From: Alphaproteobacteria bacterium
GTDB lineage: Bacteria > Pseudomonadota > Alphaproteobacteria > Rhizobiales > Rhizobiaceae
NCBI GenBank assembly: GCA_016861165.1
Contig: BOKV01000002.1
Span: forward strand, 62,001-126,000
DNA: 64,000 nucleotides
Direction of reading: 5' to 3'
The notes under the pieces were generated by a model. That model searched no databases. It was not told the DNA's origin and saw nothing but the letters and a program-made list of their open reading frames with translations. Within the stretch, counting starts at the first letter, position 1. The number at the start of each line of letters is the position of its first letter. Position numbers and translations under genes: made by a program. Shown piece by piece: positions 1 through 8,272 of this stretch.

Positions 1-76
1 CTTGGCCATCGATTATGGCAAGAATGGCGTCCTGTCCATCCCGTCCGCCACCTGTGAGCCGCCACACCCGCCCAAA

Positions 77-112
77 GCAAAGGGCCGGCGCAGACGCCGG
101 CCCTGGCAACAA
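77..112 (-). terminator. Intrinsic terminator of rpmF
   Basis: A perfect 9-bp GC-rich stem (82-90 paired with 95-103) with a 4-base loop lies about 30 bases past the rpmF stop codon. Read on the minus strand it is followed by a T-rich stretch (TTTGCTTTG), as expected of a rho-independent terminator. Confidence 0.75.
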
Positions 113-135
113 CCGATCGCGCGGGTAGCGGCCGG

Positions 136-321
136 TCAAACCGACTGCTTGGGCTCGAGGACTTGGCGCCCGCGATACATGCCGGTCTTCAGGTCGATAT
201 GGTGCGGGCGGCGCAGTTCGCCCGAATCCTTGTCCTCGACATAGGCCGGCTGCTTCAGCGCGTCGGCCGAACGGCGCATGCCGCGCTTGGACGGCGTCGT
301 CTTTCGCTTCGGTACAGCCAT
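136..321 (-). CDS. rpmF: 50S ribosomal protein L32
   Basis: Small basic protein of 61 residues that binds 23S rRNA in the large ribosomal subunit. It opens with [20 protein letters not shown], the standard alphaproteobacterial L32 start, and ends in the family-typical GLEPK-like segment [11 protein letters not shown]. The zinc-type CxxC pairs found in some L32 proteins are absent, as is usual in this lineage. It lies 170 bases downstream of mtgA on the same strand and has its own hairpin terminator. The ATG at 321 is fixed by the conserved N-terminus. Confidence 0.96.
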   Translation of the reverse strand: MAVPKRKTTPSKRGMRRSADALKQPAYVEDKDSGELRRPHHIDLKTGMYRGRQVLEPKQSV

Positions 322-491
322 GATGCTACTCCAGATCGTCGTGATGCGTTCCGGCTGCCGGCGTTCGCCCGGCGCGGAAATGGCGCGGCCGGCCTCGTTG
401 GGCCGGCGTTCAGGCGCTGGCATATACAGGCTCGCGCCGGCTTTGACCAGTGCGTGCGGCGCTTTTTCGCGGACCCGCCGGCGTCCGCTCA

Positions 492-1268
492 TTACCGCAC
501 GCAGCCGACATAGCCGCCCGCCTTGGCTGCCCGCGCCTCGATGGTGCGCGCCAGTCGCTGCAGCCCGCTCGATGGCCTGGCCGGATCGCGCGCGATCGGG
601 TTGGGCAGGGTGACGGCAAGCAGCGCCGCCTGACGCGGCGTAAGCTGCGCCGCCGGCCGCCCGAAATAGCGCTGCGCGGCCGCCTCGGCACCGAACACGC
701 CTTCGTCCCATTCGGCGATGTTGAGATAGACCTCCATCAGCCGCTTCTTGGTCATGATCTGGTCGAGGAAAAGCGCCAGCGGGATTTCGGCGGCCTTGCG
801 CACGAATGAGCGGCCGCTCCACAGGAACAGGTTCTTGGCCGTCTGCATGGGAATGGTGCTGGCGCCGCGCGGGCGTTCGCCTTCGAGAGCATCGCTGATG
901 ACGGCGTTGAGTTCGCCCCAGTCGACGCCGCGATGCGAACAGAACTGGCCGTCCTCGGACATGATGACGGAGTGGACCAGCACCGGCGCGATCTGTTCGA
1001 TCGGCACCCAGCGCCGGTCGACGCTCTGGCCGGTCAGCCAGCGTGCGAGCATCGGTGTCGACACGGGCTGCACCGGCGGCAGCGAATAGACGATGGCGAG
1101 CGTCACCGGAACCAGGCCGGCGAGGACGACGGCGACAACGAGATTGCGCAGTGACAGGAAACGGCGCAGCCGCCGGCGAAGCGACGGGCGCGGCCGCGGG
1201 TCGGGCCTGACCCGCGGCGCGCTGGCGCCTCGCTTGCCGCTGGCGGCTGTGCTGTGCCTGGTCGCCAC
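492..1268 (-). CDS. mtgA: Monofunctional biosynthetic peptidoglycan transglycosylase
   Basis: 258 residues. It polymerises lipid II into glycan strands at the outer face of the inner membrane. A basic N-terminus is followed by one membrane segment at about residues 42-62. The GT51 domain has the catalytic-glutamate motif SEDGQF (Glu105) with the following HRGVDW, and the second conserved block [17 protein letters not shown] (134-150). A third block, [19 protein letters not shown], lies near 175-193. There is no transpeptidase domain, so this is MtgA and not a class A PBP. It is divergent from the farnesyl diphosphate synthase gene across 165 bases that must hold both promoters; I see no convincing consensus there. 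Confidence 0.95.
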   Translation of the reverse strand: MATRHSTAASGKRGASAPRVRPDPRPRPSLRRRLRRFLSLRNLVVAVVLAGLVPVTLAIVYSLPPVQPVSTPMLARWLTGQSVDRRWVPIEQIAPVLVHSVIMSEDGQFCSHRGVDWGELNAVISDALEGERPRGASTIPMQTAKNLFLWSGRSFVRKAAEIPLALFLDQIMTKKRLMEVYLNIAEWDEGVFGAEAAAQRYFGRPAAQLTPRQAALLAVTLPNPIARDPARPSSGLQRLARTIEARAAKAGGYVGCVR

Positions 1269-1433
1269 TGGCCACCGTCATGCTGGTTCGGATTGGCCCT
1301 GCCATTACCATAGCGGCGATGCCGGTCAAATCCGACCGCGCGAGCGCAGTGCTGTCTGGTGCCGTCGCGGCGGCTTGACCTGCGCCGCCGCCAGTGCCAA
1401 GCCGGCGCCGGAAGCGAGGATGGCGACAGGCGA

Positions 1434-2348
1434 ATGGATCGGGCAGCGCGCGACTTCACGGCACGACTTGAGCAGCGGGCCGGCGAGACCGTCGCCATGC
1501 TCGAGCGGCTCGTTTCCGGCCAGTTGCAGGCCGGCGAGACGGCACGGCCGCCCCGCCTCGTCGCCGCCATGCGCCATGGCGTCCTCAACGGCGGCAAGCG
1601 CCTGCGACCGTTCCTGCTGATCGAGACCGCCGCCCTGTTCGGGGCCGATGGCGAAGGCCCGATGCGTGCCGCCTGCGCGCTCGAATGCGTCCACTGCTAC
1701 TCGCTCATTCACGACGACCTGCCGGCCATGGACGACGACGACCTGCGCCGCGGCCAGCCAACGGTGCACCGTGCCTTCGACGAGGCGACCGCCATCCTCG
1801 CCGGCGACGCGCTGCTGACGCTCGCCTTCGACATTCTCGCCGACGCCGCCACCGATCGCGACCCCGCCGTGCGCTGCGAACTCGTGCTATCGCTCGCCCG
1901 CGCCGCCGGTCTCGGCGGCATGGCCGGCGGCCAGATGCTCGACCTCGCCGCCGAGGGCCGGAGGATGGACGAGGCCGAGATCGTCACCATGCAGGCGATG
2001 AAGACCGGCGCGCTGCTGCGCCATGCCTGCGAGGCCGGCGCCGTCCTCGGCGGCGCCGACGCCGGCGAGCGAGCCGCCTTCGCCCGGTTCGGCGTGGCCA
2101 TCGGCCGGGCCTTCCAGCTCGCCGACGACATCCTCGACGTGACCGCCACGCCGACGGCGCTTGGCAAGCGGACCGCCAAGGACAGGGACCGCGGCAAGGC
2201 GACGCTGGTCGCACTCCACGGGCTCGACCGCTCGCGCCGGATCGCCCGCGACCTGCTGGCCGAGGCGCTCGCCATCCTGGAGCCCTTTGGCGAGCGCGCT
2301 TTCTGGCTGGGTGAGGCGGCGCGCTTCGTCGTCGGCCGCGACCACTGA
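1434..2348 (+). CDS. ispA: Farnesyl diphosphate synthase-type polyprenyl synthetase
   Basis: 304 residues. It condenses isopentenyl diphosphate with DMAPP/GPP to give farnesyl diphosphate for quinone, undecaprenyl and hopanoid synthesis. The first aspartate-rich motif DDLPAMD (94-100) is followed by DDDLRRG, and the second is DDILD (231-235). GGKRLRP (53-59) and the lysine near TGALLRHA are also typical. The length fits short-chain (C15) synthases. The ATG at 1434 was chosen because the family N-terminus begins about here; upstream in-frame sequence is arginine-rich and does not look like protein. The ribosome site is weak. A geranylgeranyl synthase cannot be excluded from sequence alone. Confidence 0.88.
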   Translation: MDRAARDFTARLEQRAGETVAMLERLVSGQLQAGETARPPRLVAAMRHGVLNGGKRLRPFLLIETAALFGADGEGPMRAACALECVHCYSLIHDDLPAMDDDDLRRGQPTVHRAFDEATAILAGDALLTLAFDILADAATDRDPAVRCELVLSLARAAGLGGMAGGQMLDLAAEGRRMDEAEIVTMQAMKTGALLRHACEAGAVLGGADAGERAAFARFGVAIGRAFQLADDILDVTATPTALGKRTAKDRDRGKATLVALHGLDRSRRIARDLLAEALAILEPFGERAFWLGEAARFVVGRDH

Positions 2349-2526
2349 CGCCGGCTCATCGCCGGATCGGTGACGGTCCGCCGGCGCCGCAGGCAAGAAC
2401 GTCGCCGCGGTCCCGGTCGGCAGGGAAGGATTTTTTCCGGCGCTGATGAAATTCACCAAGCCGTTCCAGCGATTCGCCGGGCAGGCCGCCTATCTTGGAA
2501 TGGCGTTTCAACGAGGGTGGATTTCC

Positions 2527-3549
2527 ATGCCCGCCGCGGCCGACCAGCTCTCCGTTTTCCCGGTCTTCCTCAAGGTCGAAGGCCGCACCGCCGTGGTGGT
2601 CGGCGATGGCGAGGAGGCGCTGGCCAAGGCCCGCCTGCTCAAGGAAAGCCGCATCGCCGTCCGTCTCGTCGCGCCGCTGCCCAGCCGGGCGCTCGGCGCC
2701 TTCGTCATCCAGGCCGATCTCGACCATGTCGCCGCGCCGTTTGCCCCCTCGATGCTGGACGGCGCGGTGATGGTGTTTGCGGCGACCGGTGATGCCGAGG
2801 CCGACGCTCGCGTTGTCGCCGCGGCGCGTTCCCGCGCCATTCCGGCCAATGCGGTCGACCGGCCGCAGCTTTGCGACTTCTACACGCCGGCGCTGGTCAA
2901 CCGCGCTCCCGTCGCCGTCGCCATCGGTTCGGAGGGTGCCGGGCCGGTGCTGACGCAGATCATCCGTGCCCGGATCGAGGCGCTGCTGCCACGTTCGACC
3001 GGCCCGCTGGCGCGGCTGGCGGCCGGCTACCGGCGCGTCGTCGAGCGGCTGGTAGCGCGCGGCGCCCCGCGCCGCCGGTTCTGGCACGCCTTCTTCGAGG
3101 GCGAGGTCGCCCGCTGCCTCGACGAGGGCCGGCCGGCCGATGCCCGGCGCGAGGCGACGCGGCTGCTCAAGGCGCAAGCCGCCAGCAGCGCCCGCGTCTC
3201 GCTGATCGGGGCAGGGCCGGGCGCCGGCGACCTCCTGACGCTGCGCGGCCAGCGCGCGCTGCTGATGGCCGATGTCATCATCCACGACCCGCGGGTCGGC
3301 AAGGCGATCGTCGGCCTCGGCCGGCGCGACGCCCGCCGTTTTTCCGCCGACCTGTCGCAGGCCGTCGACCGCGCCATCGCCACGGTCCGTGCCGGCCGGC
3401 AGGTGGCGCTGCTGGTGCCGGGCGACGGCGCCAGCCTCGACGCGCCGGCCGCCGCCCTCACCGCCGCCGGGATCGGCTTCGAGACCGTTCCCGGTGTCGC
3501 CGCCGCCACGACCGGCTCCCGTTCGAACCCCGCCCTTGCCGCCGCCTAG
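2527..3549 (+). CDS. cysG: Siroheme synthase with truncated, degenerate methyltransferase half
   Basis: 340 residues. The N-terminal half (about 1-210) is a precorrin-2 dehydrogenase/sirohydrochlorin ferrochelatase domain: VFPVFLKVEGRTAVVVG then GDGEEALAKA (dinucleotide binding), NAVDRPQLCDFYTPALV, and a GAGPVLTQIIRARIEALLP segment. This is the NAD-dependent half that makes siroheme for the sulfite reductase downstream. The C-terminal part (about 215-340) begins like a uroporphyrinogen-III methyltransferase (GAGPGAGDLLTLRGQRALL). It then lacks the conserved LKGGDPFVFGRGGEE block, reading LLVPGDGASLDAPAAAL instead, and stops after VPGVAAAT, about half the normal domain. Start at 2527 follows a GAGGGTGG ribosome site; an upstream ATG at 2446 is less likely. 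First gene of the sulfur operon. The symbol reflects family usage; full CysG activity is doubtful. Confidence 0.85.
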   Translation: MPAAADQLSVFPVFLKVEGRTAVVVGDGEEALAKARLLKESRIAVRLVAPLPSRALGAFVIQADLDHVAAPFAPSMLDGAVMVFAATGDAEADARVVAAARSRAIPANAVDRPQLCDFYTPALVNRAPVAVAIGSEGAGPVLTQIIRARIEALLPRSTGPLARLAAGYRRVVERLVARGAPRRRFWHAFFEGEVARCLDEGRPADARREATRLLKAQAASSARVSLIGAGPGAGDLLTLRGQRALLMADVIIHDPRVGKAIVGLGRRDARRFSADLSQAVDRAIATVRAGRQVALLVPGDGASLDAPAAALTAAGIGFETVPGVAAATTGSRSNPALAAA

Positions 3550-3559
3550 GAGTCCTCCC

Positions 3560-3856
3560 ATGAAGCTCATCACCGCCAACCGCCTGTTCGACGGCGCTGT
3601 CGTCTTCCTCGCCGCCGAAGGCTGGGTCGCCGACATCGCCCGCGCCGCCGTGCTCAATGCCGCCGACGCCATCGAGGCGGGGCTCGCCGCCGCCACCCGC
3701 GCCGTCGCCGACCGCCATGTCGTCGACGTCAACGTCATCGAGGTGACGCTGGATGCCGCCGGCCTGCCGGTGCCTGTCAGGCTGCGCGAGCGCATCCGCG
3801 CCTTCGGCCCGACGGTGCCCTTCGGCGAGGCCGCCCGCGAGCGGCTGGCCGCCTGA
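3560..3856 (+). CDS. DUF2849 domain protein of the sulfite reduction operon
   Basis: 98 residues, opening MKLITANRLFDGAVVFLAAE. Proteins of this family sit between the siroheme synthase and sulfite reductase genes in many Hyphomicrobiales, and that context is the only clue to function. No signal peptide, membrane segment, cysteine or recognised catalytic motif is visible, so it is probably a cytoplasmic accessory protein. It starts 10 bases after the siroheme synthase stop with a GGAGTCCTCCC-type ribosome site, and ends 25 bases before the sulfite reductase gene. Confidence 0.85.
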   Translation: MKLITANRLFDGAVVFLAAEGWVADIARAAVLNAADAIEAGLAAATRAVADRHVVDVNVIEVTLDAAGLPVPVRLRERIRAFGPTVPFGEAARERLAA

Positions 3857-3881
3857 GCGCCGGCAGGAGGGCGTCGCCCGC

Positions 3882-5534
3882 ATGTACCGCTACGACGAAT
3901 TCGACCGCGACTTCGTTGCCGCCCGCGTCGCCCAGTTCCGCGACCAGGTGGCGCGCCGGCTCGCCGGCGAACTGAGCGAGGACGAATTCAAGCCGCTCCG
4001 GCTGATGAACGGCGTCTACCTGCAACTGCATGCCTACATGCTGCGCGTCGCCATCCCCTACGGCACGCTGAACGCGCGCCAGATGCGCATGCTCGGCCAC
4101 ATCGCCGAGACCTATGACAAGGGCTACGGCCATTTCACCACCCGCCAGAACATCCAGTTCAACTGGCCGCGGCTGGTCGACATCCCCGACATTCTGGCGG
4201 AACTGGCGAGCGTCGAGATGCATGCCATCCAGACCTCGGGCAACTGCATCCGCAACGTCACCACCGACCAGTTCGCCGGGGTCGCCCGCGACGAGATCGC
4301 CGATCCGCGCGTCTATGCCGAGATCCTGCGTCAGTGGTCGACCATACACCCGGAATTCGTCTTCCTGCCGCGCAAGTTCAAGATCGCCATCACCGGCGCC
4401 GCCCACGACCGCGCCGCCATCCAGGTCCACGACATCGGCCTGCAGGTGAAGCGCGACGATGCCGGCCGGATTGGCTTTGCCGTCTATGTCGGCGGCGGCC
4501 AGGGACGCACCCCGATGATCGCCAAGCTGGTGCGCGACTTCCTGCCCGAAGAAGACCTGATCGCCTATACGGAAGCGATCCTGCGCGTCTACAACCTCTA
4601 CGGACGTCGCGACAACAAGTACAAGGCGCGCATCAAGATCCTCGTCCACGAGACGGGAATCGACGAGCTGAGGAAGGACATCGAGGCCGAGTTCGCCCGC
4701 ATCCGCGACGGCGCGCTGCGCCTGCCCAGGGCCGATATCGACGCCATCAACGCCTATTTCGCGCCGCCCGCCTGGACCGATCTGCCCGACGACAGCGCCG
4801 AACTGGCCGCCGCGCGCCGCGCCGACGCCGGCTTCGACCGCTGGGTCGCCAACAACGTCGCCGCCCACAAGGCGCCAGGCCACGCCATCGTCACCATTTC
4901 GCTAAAGCCCATCGGTGGCCCGCCGGGCGACGCCACCGCCGGCCAGATGGCGGCGATCGCCGATCTGGCCGAACGCTACAGCCACGACGAACTGCGCATC
5001 AGCCACGAGCAGAACGTCATCCTGCCGCATGTCGAGAAGCGCCATCTGAAGGCTGTCTACGAGGCGCTGAAGGCGACCGATCTCGCCGCGGCCAATGCCG
5101 GGCTGATCACCGACATCATCGCCTGCCCGGGTCTCGACTACTGCGCGCTCGCCAACGCCCGCTCGATTCCGATCGCCCAGCGCCTGTCGGAGCGCTTCGC
5201 CGACCCTGCCCGCGAGGAGGAGATCGGCGAACTGAAGATCAAGATTTCGGGCTGCATCAACGCCTGCGGCCACCACCATGTCGGCCACATCGGCATTCTC
5301 GGCGTCGACCGCAAGGGCGAGGAGTTCTACCAGATCACGCTGGGCGGCTCGGCCGACGAGCGCACCTCGATCGGCGAGATCGTCGGTCCGGGCTTTTCGA
5401 CCGGCGACGTGGTCGGCGCGGTCGAGAAGATCGTCGACACCTATCTGGCCGTGCGCCATTCGCGCGACGAGGATTTCCTGGCGACCTATCGCCGCGTCGG
5501 CCAGCGGCCGTTCAAGGAGGCGCTCTATGGCTGA
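3882..5534 (+). CDS. cysI: Ferredoxin-type nitrite/sulfite reductase, hemoprotein
   Basis: 550 residues. It reduces sulfite to sulfide with six electrons on a coupled siroheme-4Fe4S centre. The four cluster ligands are clear: Cys415-x5-Cys421 in ACPGLDYC and Cys458-x3-Cys462 in GCINACG, the latter pair also bridging to siroheme. The two-fold ferrite-like repeat is recognisable, with TTRQNIQFNWP in the first half and LRISHEQNVILP in the second. Sequence alone does not separate sulfite from nitrite preference. The flanking siroheme synthase and cysH genes argue for assimilatory sulfite reduction. An AGGAGG ribosome site precedes the ATG, and the 3' end overlaps cysH by 8 bases. Confidence 0.93.
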   Translation: MYRYDEFDRDFVAARVAQFRDQVARRLAGELSEDEFKPLRLMNGVYLQLHAYMLRVAIPYGTLNARQMRMLGHIAETYDKGYGHFTTRQNIQFNWPRLVDIPDILAELASVEMHAIQTSGNCIRNVTTDQFAGVARDEIADPRVYAEILRQWSTIHPEFVFLPRKFKIAITGAAHDRAAIQVHDIGLQVKRDDAGRIGFAVYVGGGQGRTPMIAKLVRDFLPEEDLIAYTEAILRVYNLYGRRDNKYKARIKILVHETGIDELRKDIEAEFARIRDGALRLPRADIDAINAYFAPPAWTDLPDDSAELAAARRADAGFDRWVANNVAAHKAPGHAIVTISLKPIGGPPGDATAGQMAAIADLAERYSHDELRISHEQNVILPHVEKRHLKAVYEALKATDLAAANAGLITDIIACPGLDYCALANARSIPIAQRLSERFADPAREEEIGELKIKISGCINACGHHHVGHIGILGVDRKGEEFYQITLGGSADERTSIGEIVGPGFSTGDVVGAVEKIVDTYLAVRHSRDEDFLATYRRVGQRPFKEALYG

Positions 5535-6276
5535 CACCTTTGCCGTCGACGCGCCGGCCGCCGAGGCAGGCTTCGACGCGGCGGCGGTCGCCGAACTCAA
5601 CCGCCGCTTCGAAGGCGCCGGTACGCGCCGGCTGATCGAGACGATGCTCGCCGAGCAGGCTGGCAGGCGCGTCGCACTGGTCTCCTCCTTCGGTGCCAAT
5701 TCGGTGGTGCTGCTGCATCTCGTTGCCGGCATCGACCCCTCGCTGCCGGTGCTGTTCATCGACACCGGCAAGCTGTTCGCCGATACCAACCCCTATCGCG
5801 AGGAGCTCACGCGCCGGCTTGGACTGACCGATGTGCGCGTCGTCGGCCCCGACCCCGACGCCACCGCCAGGCGCGACCCGCACGGGGCGCTGTGGATCAC
5901 CGACAAGAATGCCTGCTGCGCCATGCGCAAGGTCGAACCGCTGGCCGCCGCGCTGGCCGGCTTCGACGTCTGGTTGTCCGGCCGCAAGCGCTACCAGGGC
6001 GGCAGCCGCGCCGACCTGCCACTGTTCGAGGTCGACGGGCGGCGACTGAAGGTCAACCCGCTTGCCGCCTGGACCGCCGGCGACATCGACGTCTACCGCA
6101 ACGCCTTCTCGCTGCCGCAGCACCCGCTGGTGGCGCGCGGCTACCGCTCGATCGGCTGCGAGCCGTGCACGACGCCGGTCGCCACCGGCGAGGACGAGCG
6201 GGCCGGGCGCTGGCGCGGCCTGACCAAGACCGAGTGCGGCATCCACGTGCCCGACCACATGGGCGGCCTGCCGTGA
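5527..6276 (+). CDS. cysH: Phosphoadenylyl-sulfate/adenylyl-sulfate reductase
   Basis: 249 residues. It reduces activated sulfate (APS or PAPS) to sulfite using thioredoxin. The PP-loop-like SSFGANSVVLLHL lies near residues 57-69. The catalytic cysteine is Cys237 in TECGIH near the C-terminus. It also has Cys130-Cys131 and Cys211-x2-Cys214, the 4Fe-4S ligands of the bacterial APS-reductase type, so APS is the likelier substrate. The ATG lies inside the end of cysI (8-base overlap), and the stop overlaps the GTG of the next gene by 4 bases, indicating translational coupling. Confidence 0.93.
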   Translation: MADTFAVDAPAAEAGFDAAAVAELNRRFEGAGTRRLIETMLAEQAGRRVALVSSFGANSVVLLHLVAGIDPSLPVLFIDTGKLFADTNPYREELTRRLGLTDVRVVGPDPDATARRDPHGALWITDKNACCAMRKVEPLAAALAGFDVWLSGRKRYQGGSRADLPLFEVDGRRLKVNPLAAWTAGDIDVYRNAFSLPQHPLVARGYRSIGCEPCTTPVATGEDERAGRWRGLTKTECGIHVPDHMGGLP

Positions 6277-6755
6277 GCGAGGCGCCGCGCATCTGGACGC
6301 CGCGGGGCTTCGTCGAGGACCGCCTGACCGAAGCGGCCGGCGCCGTCTTCATGTCGCCCGAGGAGGCCACGGGCAGGCTCGGCTCGGGCACCGCCTCGGT
6401 GCTGGTGCTGGAGCCCGGCGACGAGGTCCTCGCCGTCGCCGGCCGCATCCACGAATTCGACGCCGTCTTCATCCGTTTCGCGGTCTTTTCCGACGGCCGT
6501 GGCTTTTCCACCGCGCGGCTGCTGCGCGAGAAGTTGGGCTTTGCCGGCGAGATCCGCGCGCTCGGCCATTTCATTCTCGACCAGATCCCGCTCATGACGC
6601 GTGTCGGCTTCACCAGCTTCGCGGTTACGCACGAGCCGACGATCGCGCGCCTGGAGGCAGGGAACCTGCCCGCCATCCCGCTTTATCTGCAACCCGCCTG
6701 GGGCGAGGAGGCACAAGCCGGCCACCGCGCCTGGGCGCGGCGCAGGGCGACCTGA
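6273..6755 (+). CDS. DUF934 domain protein, putative sulfite reduction accessory
   Basis: 160 residues. The family (often labelled oxidoreductase probably involved in sulfite reduction) follows cysI/cysH in many proteobacteria. The protein contains the conserved DAVFIRFAVFSDGRGFS and a GEIRALGHFILDQIPLM region. No cofactor motif is obvious and the biochemical role is unknown; it may aid electron delivery to CysI. Translation starts at GTG within the overlapping GTGA at the cysH stop. It is the last gene of the operon; no clear terminator is visible in the 120 bases before the convergent gene at 7232. Confidence 0.88.
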   Translation: MSEAPRIWTPRGFVEDRLTEAAGAVFMSPEEATGRLGSGTASVLVLEPGDEVLAVAGRIHEFDAVFIRFAVFSDGRGFSTARLLREKLGFAGEIRALGHFILDQIPLMTRVGFTSFAVTHEPTIARLEAGNLPAIPLYLQPAWGEEAQAGHRAWARRRAT

Positions 6756-6878
6756 CCGCGCCGCCGAAGCGGCGGCCCGACGATGACGCCGGGGGTGAGG
6801 CGGCGGTCTGCTCACGCATGGCCCGAAGATGACGGCGGCGCGATGGCGACGGAAGGCGGCCGCCCCGCCACATCATCG

Positions 6879-7232
6879 TCACATCAGCGGCGGCACCAGG
6901 CCACACTTGTTGCCGAACCGGCCCATCTCCCTCGTGCCCTCGCAGTACCACGCCTCGCCATCGGCCGACAGGAACACCCGCTCGTTGCCGACGGTCCGCC
7001 GCAACCCGTGGCGCAGCAGGAAGGTGGTGCGGTCGCCGCCCGTCCGGTGGTCGAGCGCCGGCTGGCACATGCAGCAGGCATGGGGGTCGCTCGCCGTGCC
7101 GAAATGAACGTTGCCCTCGCCATCGACAAGCTTGCGCAACGGCTCGGCGGCGGCAGGGGCACCGAGGGCAACGGCAGCGGCGGCAACGAGCAGCATTCGC
7201 GTCCTGATTAGTCCGTGCGGCATGGAAGCCAT
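6879..7232 (-). CDS. Small secreted cysteine-containing protein, unknown function
   Basis: 117 residues from the first ATG. Alternative starts are 7223 (basic n-region MPHGLIRTR) and 7196 (AGGA eight bases upstream). All give an N-terminal hydrophobic stretch LLVAAAAVALGAPAAA ending in AAA-EP, typical of a Sec signal peptide. The mature part has a CCMC cluster and two further cysteines (YCEG, NKCG), suggesting disulfides or metal binding in the periplasm. I do not recognise the family. The gene is convergent with the sulfur operon and stands alone. Confidence 0.6.
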   Translation of the reverse strand: MASMPHGLIRTRMLLVAAAAVALGAPAAAEPLRKLVDGEGNVHFGTASDPHACCMCQPALDHRTGGDRTTFLLRHGLRRTVGNERVFLSADGEAWYCEGTREMGRFGNKCGLVPPLM

Positions 7233-7551
7233 CTAGGGCCGCCCGAGCGCGCCGGCGAGGGCGGTGGTGGGAAATTCGCTTAGGAGCTCCCGGTCCGCGC
7301 CGTTTGCCGCGCCGTCCTTCGCCAACCCCTCGCCCGGCCTACCTCTCCAGCCGTTCGCTCGGCACTGACGCACGGGGGACCGTCGAGGGCGGCTGCGCGG
7401 TGACGCACTCCGCGCTCGGCGACGACTGCTGCCGCCGGGTTTCGGCCAGATTGCGGGTACGTCCCTCGACGCGCCGATTGATGTGGCCTGCCCAATGTTG
7501 CCCGAACCGGCTTGTTCTTGTTATGGTTGCACTGTTCGATAGGGAGGAGTC
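7233..7551. other. Gene-free interval before the PASTA-like gene
   Basis: 319 bases between two divergent small secreted-protein genes. I see no convincing gene, repeat or RNA. It must contain promoters for both neighbours. A weak -35/-10-like pair may lie near 7499-7527, but this is not secure. A clear GGGAGGAG ribosome site sits just before 7552. Confidence 0.5.
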
Positions 7552-8097
7552 ATGAAAAAGTTAAGTACTGTAGTTCTCATTTTCGTAGCGGCGGTCGGCC
7601 AAGCCTCAGCCGCCGAAGTTGTCATGCCAAATTTGATCGGCAAGACCAGAACACAGGCGGAAGCGTTGCTGAACACGGCCGGTATCAAGTTCGAGGCGCT
7701 TCGCGGCCAGCGCTGCGTCGCCGCGGCGGATGACATAAGAGTGTTCGGTCAGAAGCCAGATCCGGGAACGAAATTCTCCAACGACTTCGTTGCCACATTC
7801 CTGCTGCCGGCGGCCGCGACAGGAAACATGCCGGAGTTGGTAGGACTTTCGTGCGCCGCTGTGGAAGCATTTCGCGAGGAGCACGGAATGGGCGGGAACA
7901 CCTTTCAGATCAATCTGCCGCCGGACAAGGTCATCTCGCGGTGCAACCGGGTGACGACATCCTCAAGCATTACCGAGCAGAGCATTGAGGTGGGCGCGCC
8001 CGTCTGCGACCGGCTGAGCCTGTTCGCCACCTGCACCCATCGCACATTGGTCGACAAGACGTGGATCTGGAACGGGTCGAGCTGCATCGGTCTATAG
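7552..8097 (+). CDS. Secreted PASTA-domain-like protein
   Basis: 181 residues. The signal peptide MKKLSTVVLIFVAAVGQASA is followed by a PASTA-like unit at about 24-88 (VMPNLIGKTRTQAEALLNTAG ... PDPGTKF). A second, less regular unit begins NMPELVGLSCAAVEAF at about 94. PASTA folds bind peptidoglycan or beta-lactams in kinases and PBPs, but here no catalytic domain is attached. Six cysteines lie in the mature part, likely forming disulfides. Base composition is less GC-rich and more codon-relaxed than its neighbours, suggesting recent acquisition or weak selection. A strong GGGAGGAG ribosome site supports the start. Confidence 0.75.
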   Translation: MKKLSTVVLIFVAAVGQASAAEVVMPNLIGKTRTQAEALLNTAGIKFEALRGQRCVAAADDIRVFGQKPDPGTKFSNDFVATFLLPAAATGNMPELVGLSCAAVEAFREEHGMGGNTFQINLPPDKVISRCNRVTTSSSITEQSIEVGAPVCDRLSLFATCTHRTLVDKTWIWNGSSCIGL

Positions 8098-8272
8098 GTT
8101 GCGTCTTGGTGCATCGCCGCCTCACCCGGTGTCGGAACCTGAACCGACTTCCTGATCTTCATTCAGGCGGCCATGTCGGCAGGCCGTCGTAGTGAGCCCA
8201 GAGGGGACGGCACCACCGGATGGCGTGGCTGGCGCCGTGGTGACCGCATGCTCACCCTCAAAGTGTAGCTCG

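Noticed and set aside
2-244. Possible small gene at the window edge
   Set aside because: It runs through the rpmF terminator hairpin and antisense to rpmF, and its product is arginine-rich with no family match.
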